NCBI RefSeq assembly: GCF_013368755.1
Contig: NC_049562.1
Span: 4,588,001 to 4,652,000, forward strand
DNA: 64,000 bases
Direction of reading: 5' to 3'
Origin: Talaromyces rugulosus
Taxonomy: Eukaryota > Ascomycota > Eurotiomycetes > Eurotiales > Trichocomaceae
The stretch's first letter is position 1. Each line of letters starts with the position of its first letter. The position numbers and the translations under genes were made by a program. Positions 56,570 to 64,000 of the stretch are shown here, in pieces. The notes below the pieces were generated by a model. That model saw only the letters and a list, made by a program, of their open reading frames with translations. It was not told where the DNA came from and did no database searches.

Positions 56570-57924
56570 ATTATCATCATTATTACTATTATTATAGCTA
56601 TTACTTTGTTCTTGAAGCGTTCTCGTCGCCAGCGTTTCACCATTACACGCTAACCCTAAACTCGCCTAGCGTGAGATTGTGTCTATAAATAACCAGTATT
56701 TCCCGATCTGGACTAGGGTGGTACAAGTCTATACAAACTCGATACCAACCTGATACTAATTTGATACTAATTTACTCCGTACTAAGAACTGCTTTTAATC
56801 CTCCAGTGAGGGAGTATTTGAATTGTTAGTTACTCGGCATGACTAGCTTCGTGATTCTCTGGCAGCTGAGGGCTGTTGCATTGAGTGTTGAGTGGCTGCT
56901 TCGGACTCGGCTGAAAATCGTCTACAGGGACTCGATTCTTAGAATCAACAGCAGGTGGCATTGGATCATAATGCTTGTGTGACGAGCACAAGAATCAATG
57001 AGTGATATATTATAACAATAATAATATGCTCCGGTTTTTCCGCCTGTGTCCCCACAGCCTTGCCAGTACTTCCGAATGGAGCGATCTGCCTATAAACCCC
57101 TCCTTTCTAATTATTACTATTACGACTAGGTAATACTCACCGAGTTCCATTTCCATTTCCATTTCCTTTCACATTATTATTGATAATTACTACCAGGATA
57201 CTCGTGCGGAGTACTTCCCAGGTGTCATGTTGTAGAACCAACAACTTAAAAGCAAATCTCGCTTCATGACCAACGACACGGTCTGTGCTTAAATTCGGCC
57301 TATTTATAACCTCGCAAGCTAGTACTACTCTTATAACAAGAATTCCCCGATGTCCAACATTATTGTATATTATTGAATGTCACGCAATGACTAGCTAGAC
57401 AATAATACGTCCGAATACATCCGTTGCGCGCCCGTGTACCACGCGATGGCCATGACGCGGATCCTGATGTCGCCAGACACGTCAGCTGCGTTCGTCTATC
57501 ACAGAATCCACAAACCCTAAAAATTTCAATGCTGACGAGGAATTCACATAATCACATGAAAACGCCAAGGATTTCATAGTCGACTGGTTACGAACTGGTC
57601 TAAAAATACCGAAATTTTGGGTAATTGAACAATGGGACCAAATCCAGAGTCTAGTAATGTCTACTAGTGTCGTTCATACTGCTCTACACATCCACTGAAA
57701 TGCCAGAAAACTAATCATTAGTCCTTCATGCTCAAATTTATTGCATAATCTAAGTTCTCCGTATTGCTAGTAATATTCGCCGACCGAACAGAGCACTGTG
57801 CAGTATGCAGTAATCATGGACGGCCCGCGATAGCCTAAACTTATCCCGGCATCATGCGGGGTGAGCTTTTTTTTTTTCTCCCCTCCATCACATCACTTGA
57901 CATTTATGTCTTGAAACCACCACC
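56011..57924. other. Large intergenic region
   Basis: The 1.9 kb is AT-rich in places, with ACAACAACA runs near 56540-56570, ATT-rich sequence to 56600, and a CCATTTCCATTTCCATTTCC run near 57147. No gene, tRNA or mobile element is supported. Confidence 0.55.
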
Positions 57925-59355
57925 ATGCCTGTCAGTTCCATACAATTCATGGCCTGTTTATCATCGTATACTCTTCTCAGAACTAACATGACCGCAGTTA
58001 ATAATGCTCACGGGGTACCCGTGCTCGGGGTTATCCTACCGCGCCAAACAGCTCGCCGAACTTCTCGAGTCCACCCAGAACAAAGTCTTTGCTGCAATTG
58101 AAAACGACAGCGACAGCACATCTGCCAACGGAAACCCACGCAAACGATTCTCCTTCCACATCGTGCCCTCCCACGACCCCTCGCATCCTCGGACCGTGTA
58201 CGATCACGCGCGTACGGAGAAAGAGGCGCGAGCGGTGGCATTTGCGCGAGTGAAGCGCGCTCTGGCCAAAGATGCGTTCGTTATACTCGATGGAATGAAT
58301 TATATCAAGGGCTATCGGTACCAGTTGTGGTGTGAGGCAAAATCAGTGGGCACCACATGCTGCGTGGTAAGTCCTGAGAGAAATTCTTCTTCTCTGCCCC
58401 GCATCGCATGAAATCTCTACAGCCAAAAGGATCAAGTTAACCAGAGACTGGGCAGGTTCATGTCGGAACGCCCATTGACAAATGTGTCGCGATCAATAAT
58501 GCCCGTTTGCGCCAGCGCGCGACTCAGCAAGACAACGTGCAACTCCCTGAGACGACGGACACGACGGACGATCTTGCTGCTCCGGATAATGAAGAAGCCT
58601 ACCCCTCCGAACTACACAACAACCTGATATTCCGCTACGAAGAACCTACTATGCACAGTCGCTGGGACAAACCGCTATTTATTGTGCCCTGGTCTGACGC
58701 TACGCCGCCGGTCGAAGAAATTTGGACTGCGGCCACAGGCATACCGGTCGAGATAGAAGCTCCCAACTCCCTCGCCGCCCTTCTTCATACCAACCCCGAC
58801 AATAATACCGCACCTCCTCCTCCCTCTGACACAGCCAGCGTGGCATTCACGACAGCAACAACAAACGGCCGCGGTGGCCGCTTCGGTCGACCCCGAATCA
58901 CACCCCATCTAGCCACGGTGCAGCCGGCCCAAAGCCAGCCCGATGCGCTCAATGGCTTTGAGAAACGCACATCGGCCGTCGTGACCGCAATCCGCAATTT
59001 CACACAAGCAAATCCGTCGGCAGAGGCAGCGCTCGCGCAGCAACAGTCTCAGAACCAGACGGCATATCACAAGGAAAGCACATTCGGCATCACCATCCCC
59101 GTGCCCGATGCTTCTTCGTCCGTCTTTATTCCCGCGCATATCGCACGCTCGGCGAGTACGGATGCTCTGGCTGGCGCCGGCGGTATCCTCGCTCTGCCTC
59201 GTCTACAGCGCCTGCGAAGACAGTGGATTAGTTTGAATCGCTCGTATATAGGCATGAATCATAGCCAGAGCAAGGGTGGGCTGGGCGTCGACCAGGTTGG
59301 CGACGCTTTTGTTCGGTTTTTGAACACTGAATTGGCGGGTGATGTTGCTTCGTGA
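57925..59355 (+). CDS. KTI12: Kti12, Elongator-associated P-loop protein
   Basis: Three exons (57925-57930, 57998-58366 and 58456-59355) give 424 residues. The first exon codes only Met-Pro. Kti12 is needed with Elongator for wobble-uridine modification of tRNA and was first found as a killer-toxin resistance factor. The P-loop reads GYPCSGLS, with Leu in place of the Lys of most Walker A motifs, which I recall as common in this family. Other marks are VYDHARTEKEARA, FVILDGMNYIKGYRYQLWCEAK, then HVGTPIDKCVAINNA and a distal FIRYEEP-like LIFRYEEPTMHSRWDKPLF. A disordered Ala/Thr/Pro stretch interrupts the C-terminal half, before LPRLQRLRRQWISLNR. Confidence 0.92.
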
Positions 59356-60157
59356 GATTGATGTGCATATAAAATTACTATGACTATACATGAATGACGA
59401 CGAATGAATAGATCCATCATATTAAAACTTTGAAGTAACTTTTGAGGTTATAAAAGATTTTTTCGTATTTATAATAAAATTGACAACACCAACATCCAAG
59501 CATACACATATATAAAAAATGCAAAAAAAATATCAAAATTCCTCCGGGGTTGCCCCTGTCGTTTTCCCTGGGTGTCTATAACACCGTAACAAGACTGTTT
59601 CCTTCCAAAATAATAACAAAAAAAAAAGTTACATCGCTGATCATCTTTCCATGCCTAGTTTCGCGTAATGCTCGCTCAAACCAACCAAGAATTGATGTGT
59701 AACAAATCCCAAAAAGATTCCGTCCCGGAGCAATATACATGATGATGCTGAAACATACGTAGGGAACAAAAGAAATGAAGAAAAATAAATCCGACAAGAA
59801 AAGAATACAAACAATAATATCAATAAGCCCAACTCGATCAAGACTTTTTTTTGTCAAGCATAGGAGCAACAAGATTGCGAGCTTTCGCGGTTTGCATAAG
59901 CGACCTGCTCTGCGAAATTCTTCCGCACTTATGTCTGGCCACAAAGACAAGGTGAGAATCCCTTAACTCGGTCATGAGCCTAGAGGAGAGTTCGGCCGTT
60001 GGAGTTCGAATGAGGCTTTGGTATGAATCTCAAAAAAGGAAAAACCCCTAGGCCGTGCGACGGGAATGGCTTCATGTCGACTTCGTGTCTCACAGAATGA
60101 AAAAAGGAGATGCCCTATGATTGGCAAAATGGTTTAAAAGAAAAGTCCACGAACAAT
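59356..60157. other. Intergenic, convergent 3' ends
   Basis: The 0.8 kb is A-rich (runs of A near 59525 and 59620) and has no supportable gene. Confidence 0.55.
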
Positions 60158-62000
60158 TCAAGAGCAGATGCCATTGGCCAATTGGGTAGCAGCAGAGCTG
60201 GCTTCAAGCTGGCGGTAGTTCAATCCCAAGGTGATGAGCTCCTGAAGACTGGCATTGACCTTCTCGTGCATGGAAGAGTCCTGGGGTCTGATGGTAGTCA
60301 GCTCCTCAAGTAGGCGTGATCGGCAGTTGTTGTAGTTGCGCTCCGCGTTCTGGAGTCTTTGTCCATGCTGGGCAGTGTTGGTTTTCACGGGGTTGCCTTG
60401 AGAAGAGGCGGACTTGGTGCGTTTCATCGTGGCACTGCCTACGGGCTTGGTGACCTTCCTCTTACGCACACCGGCGCTGTCCTTTCTCTTGGTAGTAATC
60501 GGGCCACTGGCAGTTGTGGTCTCCGGAGAGCTTGGTTGATCCTGGGTAGTGTAGTCATGAACCCGCTTCATATGGTCGAAAAGGTTCCACCGACGAGGAA
60601 ATCCAAATCCAGGAACAGCTCGGTCGCATCCGTCAAAGAGACACAGGTGAGGGTTATCTCCGTGGCCGTGGAATCCATGGGCTTCACGCTCGTGACGGAA
60701 TAGGCAAGCATTAGAAGAGAAATGCAAGTTCTGGGCCGAACATGCAGCAACTTTACATCGGTACGGCTTCAAGTGGGAGTCCAGGTATTTACTATACGTG
60801 TGATTAGTAACAGGTCATAAGTTCGAAACAACGCGGAGATTCTTACTGATAAGCACATTTCTGCGTGGTGGGCGTGTGGTTGCATGCGTGCTCGCCAGTG
60901 GCAAAAGGGCAGTAATACTTGCCATCACCCTGAGTTGGCAAAGAGTAGAACGGGTGGTCCCTGGGGGTGGTCCTCATTTCGCCATCGTCCTTGGATCGTC
61001 GGCTTGTCTCTCCTCCCATGGGCAAAGATGTGTTATACGCTTCCGGATCAGATTTCCTGGCAGTGCGAGATGCAGACGCCGACAAAAGAGGGCGCTGCGC
61101 TTGCTTGGATGGCCTGATAGTCCTAGGACATGTTAGTACATCCGAATCTTCGACACTTTCCGGAAATTTTCCGAGGTTGCAAACAAACCTGTTGGGGTCC
61201 TGCTCATTCAGAGGAGGCGTCAAGGGAAGAAAAGGGTCTCCAAGGCTAATATTTTGACCACAGACGGTGGTATCGCCCATCAAGGTCTCATCGTGGTTGT
61301 GAAAGGGATATGCAGATTGGGAGCATGCAGAAGTAACAGAAATGTGGCCTGACTCTGTCAAAGGAGGCGATACCGGTGCAGAAAGACTGTGAGAGACTTG
61401 GTCGAAAGCGGCTCCAGCAAAGTTAGACGTGTCCAAGGACAAATTCCAGGTGTCCTGAGTGGAAACTAAGTGGCAGTCCTCGCTGTGAGAAGCATGTCCT
61501 GGGGATGCAGTGTCATCACGCATACATCCTTCATCATTATCATACGTAAAGTCCACCATGGTAGAAAAGGCTTGGGTAAAGTCCTGTGTGTGGGGAAAGT
61601 CCATATCACCATGCTCGCCCAAATTTCCGGCGGCTTGGATGTCCGATAATGAGTGGAACATGGCACCTGTGTCGTTAATTCCTGAATTGCCGGGAACTAG
61701 CTGTTGAGAGAAAGAGTATGAAAGCAACTGGACTTCTGGCGTCTCGGGCTGGGTAGCAATTGGACTGGATTCCATAGAGTCTGATGTGCTTAGTGTCCAT
61801 TGGTCAATGTCCTGTGTGTGGTGTAGGCCTGAAGACAAAACAAAGTGATCCTGGGAAATTTCTTCATCCTTGGCAGTCCTTGAAATGGAAGATAGGTCCT
61901 GAAGAGCCGAGGCATGGCTATGCCGGGACTTGTGGTTCATGTTCTGTAGTGAGGAAAGGGAGACAACGTTCCCAGATTCCATTTTGATCCCTGAAGACAT
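60158..62000 (-). CDS. C2H2 zinc-finger transcription factor
   Basis: Two exons (62000 to about 60847, then about 60793-60158) give about 595 residues. The start is MSSGIKMESG. The frame upstream (to 62057) lacks support. The first 360 residues are disordered, Ser/Thr/Asp/Gln-rich, and look like an activation region. The zinc-finger region (about 365-470) has YYCPFATGEHACNHTP, KYLDSHLKPYRCK joined across the intron, CSAQNLHFSSNACLFRHEREAH, and LCLFDGCDRAVPGFGFPRRWNLFDHMKRVH. The last two are C2H2 units. A basic stretch with KRKDSAGVRKRKVTKP follows, a nuclear signal, then a Gln/Leu helix. Targets are unknown. About 2 kb of gene-free sequence precedes it, suggesting a long regulated leader. 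Confidence 0.87.
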
Positions 62001-64000
62001 GGTCTCGAGATGTGTGAAGAAATGAATTTTAAAAAGAAAAAGCTGGTCTGGCTCCAACTATGTATCACTAAACATTGCAACGCATTAGTATTGGAACGGT
62101 GGCAAGCAATCAAATCAATAATAAGACAAAAATGAAAAGCGTCGCGAAACGTGTGGCCAGTCCAGTGCATGTAGAAGTCTAGCACGATATGTTAGCACGG
62201 AAGCCTGGCTAAAACAAGCATTGTCCACCCACAAATTCGTATTTCCAAGAAATCAATCCTAAGTCCGCAGGAGTCCAAGTCGCTGAGGTTGGTAGTTGGT
62301 GGTCAGGGAGAGGGGCAATCAAATCATGGAACAGGCGGTGTCGCCAAAGGGTTGTCCAGGGTAAGTAACTCTTGGAGAATGACGATAGGTCCTGGATAAA
62401 TTTGGGAAACAACGGCGTAAAACGGGTTCCATTGTCCTTTGAGAGTATTCGGTTATAGGTAAAGAGAGAAGAAATCATAGTCCGGTAAGTCAAAAGTCCA
62501 GGGCCTCAAAGCAGATCGTATGGCATCAGCAACAGACTGCAACATTAAACAGTCTAAGCCCGAAGGCAGGTCCTAAGGTAGATTTTTGTCGACAAGGCCA
62601 TAGGTTAAATTCCTGGTTTAGGAGGTCCGGGATTCATCAATAAACAGGTAAAGCAGAAAGGCCAGAAAGTAGTCAAGGATCCATAGAAGAAATGTTAGGT
62701 ATCAAAACGGTCAAATCCACGGTCACGGCCATAGTAAAAAGAAGGATCCATTCAGGTATCAGGTATCAAACCCAGGGCTGGGCGTTCCATTTGAGGTATC
62801 TTGGGTAGGTCCATCTGGTCTCGAGGATTCGAGTAGGCCATCTGTATCCAGATTGAAAAAAAGATATTTGGTCACACGTGGTCATCGATTGCTCATCATT
62901 AAAGCTTTCGAGACGTGTTGTCTCCAGGCCACCCGACGGCTGTCGGGTGGCGTCAAGTAATCCATTCCAGAAGAGGCAAAATTCGGTAAATCCTTGTGGT
63001 GGCTGGTGCTGGCTCACATTTGTCACAGCACCAGAAAGCGAGCGCTTATCCGGCGTAATTTTTGATGGCAGTCCAAGGCGGCTAGGAGCAAGCGGAAGGC
63101 AAACAGAACAGACGTACATGATGCGACGGATACAGGTCCAGATGCAAGAGCAGAAAAAGAAAAAGCAGCAAAGCAACAGCAAATGAAAAGAGGGGATGGA
63201 GCTACCTGATGTTGTGATCTGTCGGCGTGTGTAACGATGTTCTATCTAGGTCCTGGGCAGAGAAACAAGAAAAAAGACAGTCCTGTCCTGGCAAAAATGG
63301 ATCGTATGTCTCCTGTGGAAAGGTGTTGTTGTTCAAGTGGGAAACCAGGGTCTATAGAAGGTATCCTCGGGGTGTATAACTGAAGATGGTCTTGTGGTGA
63401 AGGCGGGTCGAGTTGATAGAAAGAAGCAAAGCACGTGCGATCAAGAGTGCGTTTTGGGAAATATAGCGTTGGGTATCCAAGTCAACTGTAGTTAGAAGAA
63501 GAGAAGAGGAAGAGGAACAGGAAGATGGGAGGGAAACGTTGGGCTTTAAGGCATGAGGAAGCGGGGCCCAGGAGGAAAGAGTGAAGCGGCCGGTGGGACG
63601 CGGTAGAAGGAGCGGGCCGGCACGCGGGGGCCCGCCGAGCCACGCCTTGTCTTCGTGGCGCCATGTCGCCCTTTCCTGCGTCTCCCACTGGCTGCCAGCG
63701 CTGTGATACTGTCTCGTCGACTGCGTCGCGCTGCATCGCTGTCAACTTGTCATGCCAATCGTGCGCTGTCCATGACTCGGAGGCAGGACAACTCGCGAAG
63801 CGGTGAGGCGTCGCCTTTTCTGGCCCACTCGTGTCTTTCCACTAACCGTGATTGAAAACCCGGGCTCCCACTAGGCCAGCACTATGTGGCCCCCGAAACA
63901 ACAGCCTTGCTGGCCACGATTGGATAGGAAACAACGCGCTGCTGGCCTTGGCGCTGGTGACTAGACAACTGGCACTGCAGAACGGGCTCGTAGGACTATC
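62001..64000. promoter_or_regulatory. Long upstream/leader region of the zinc-finger gene
   Basis: The 2 kb to the window edge holds no convincing gene. Frames such as 62766-63182 (minus) lack family content. GTCC occurs about 16 times in 62200-63300, far more than chance predicts, and a perfect hairpin lies at 62928-62951. CAGGTATC is partly repeated near 62753-62766. It may be a long 5' leader with short upstream frames. Confidence 0.5.
62928..62951 (-). other. Perfect 10-base-pair hairpin in the leader
   Basis: GCCACCCGAC, loop GGCT, then GTCGGGTGGC: a perfect inverted repeat with eight G-C pairs and a 4-base loop. In the transcript of the zinc-finger gene it would form a stable stem about 930 bases upstream of the start codon. 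It has no T run and is not a bacterial-type terminator. Confidence 0.7.

Noticed and set aside
62766..63182. 138-codon frame upstream of the zinc-finger gene
   Set aside because: The composition is irregular, with no domain. It is probably leader sequence.

Overview
The window is nuclear DNA of a filamentous ascomycete, most like the Eurotiales. The evidence is introns mostly of 50-65 bases with GT-AG ends, many divergent gene pairs sharing promoters, and fungus-specific families: ESCRT-I Vps23, a BAR-SH3 protein, Kti12, a type I metacaspase, fungal indoleamine dioxygenase, DUF3712, DUF2236 and DHA1 and anion-symporter MFS proteins. I see no CRISPR array, rRNA, convincing tRNA, intact transposon or bacterial feature. 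Gene ends were read by eye. Internal exon borders may be off by a base or two.

About 0-23 kb is accessory and metabolic, with one housekeeping gene (VPS23) inside. Its most interesting part is 3.9-9.8 kb: a tautomerase close to malonate-semialdehyde decarboxylase, a methylmalonate/malonate-semialdehyde dehydrogenase, a broken nitronate monooxygenase and an intact flavohemoglobin. Nitronate monooxygenase acting on propionate-3-nitronate (the anion of 3-nitropropionate) is known to give malonate semialdehyde plus nitrogen oxides. The two enzymes on the left can consume that aldehyde, and flavohemoglobin removes NO. The motif AATTGCGGG or ATTGCGGG recurs in the three promoters of this block. This looks like a compact nitronate-catabolism or self-protection module whose first enzyme has since decayed. 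It is followed by a polysaccharide-synthase-like GT2 and a divergent membrane acyltransferase, a second Fe(II)/2-oxoglutarate dioxygenase (a first one lies at the left edge), an organic-anion MFS carrier, a secreted serine carboxypeptidase, a 1.5 kb AT-rich gene-free stretch and a DHA1-type MFS carrier.

About 23-34 kb is housekeeping and stress: RVS167-like BAR-SH3, NFS1 cysteine desulfurase, indoleamine 2,3-dioxygenase, a CsbD-like protein and a DUF3712 membrane protein. About 35-45 kb is a second accessory block: two DUF2236 (MpaB/rubber-oxygenase-like) proteins, two small secreted proteins, a SnoaL-like protein and a class I terpene synthase that is divergent from the second DUF2236 gene. 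From 45 kb to the end the genes look conserved: an F-box protein, a metacaspase with an apparent N-terminal frameshift, an EFM7-type methyltransferase, two low-complexity proteins, KTI12 and a C2H2 zinc-finger regulator with a very long leader.
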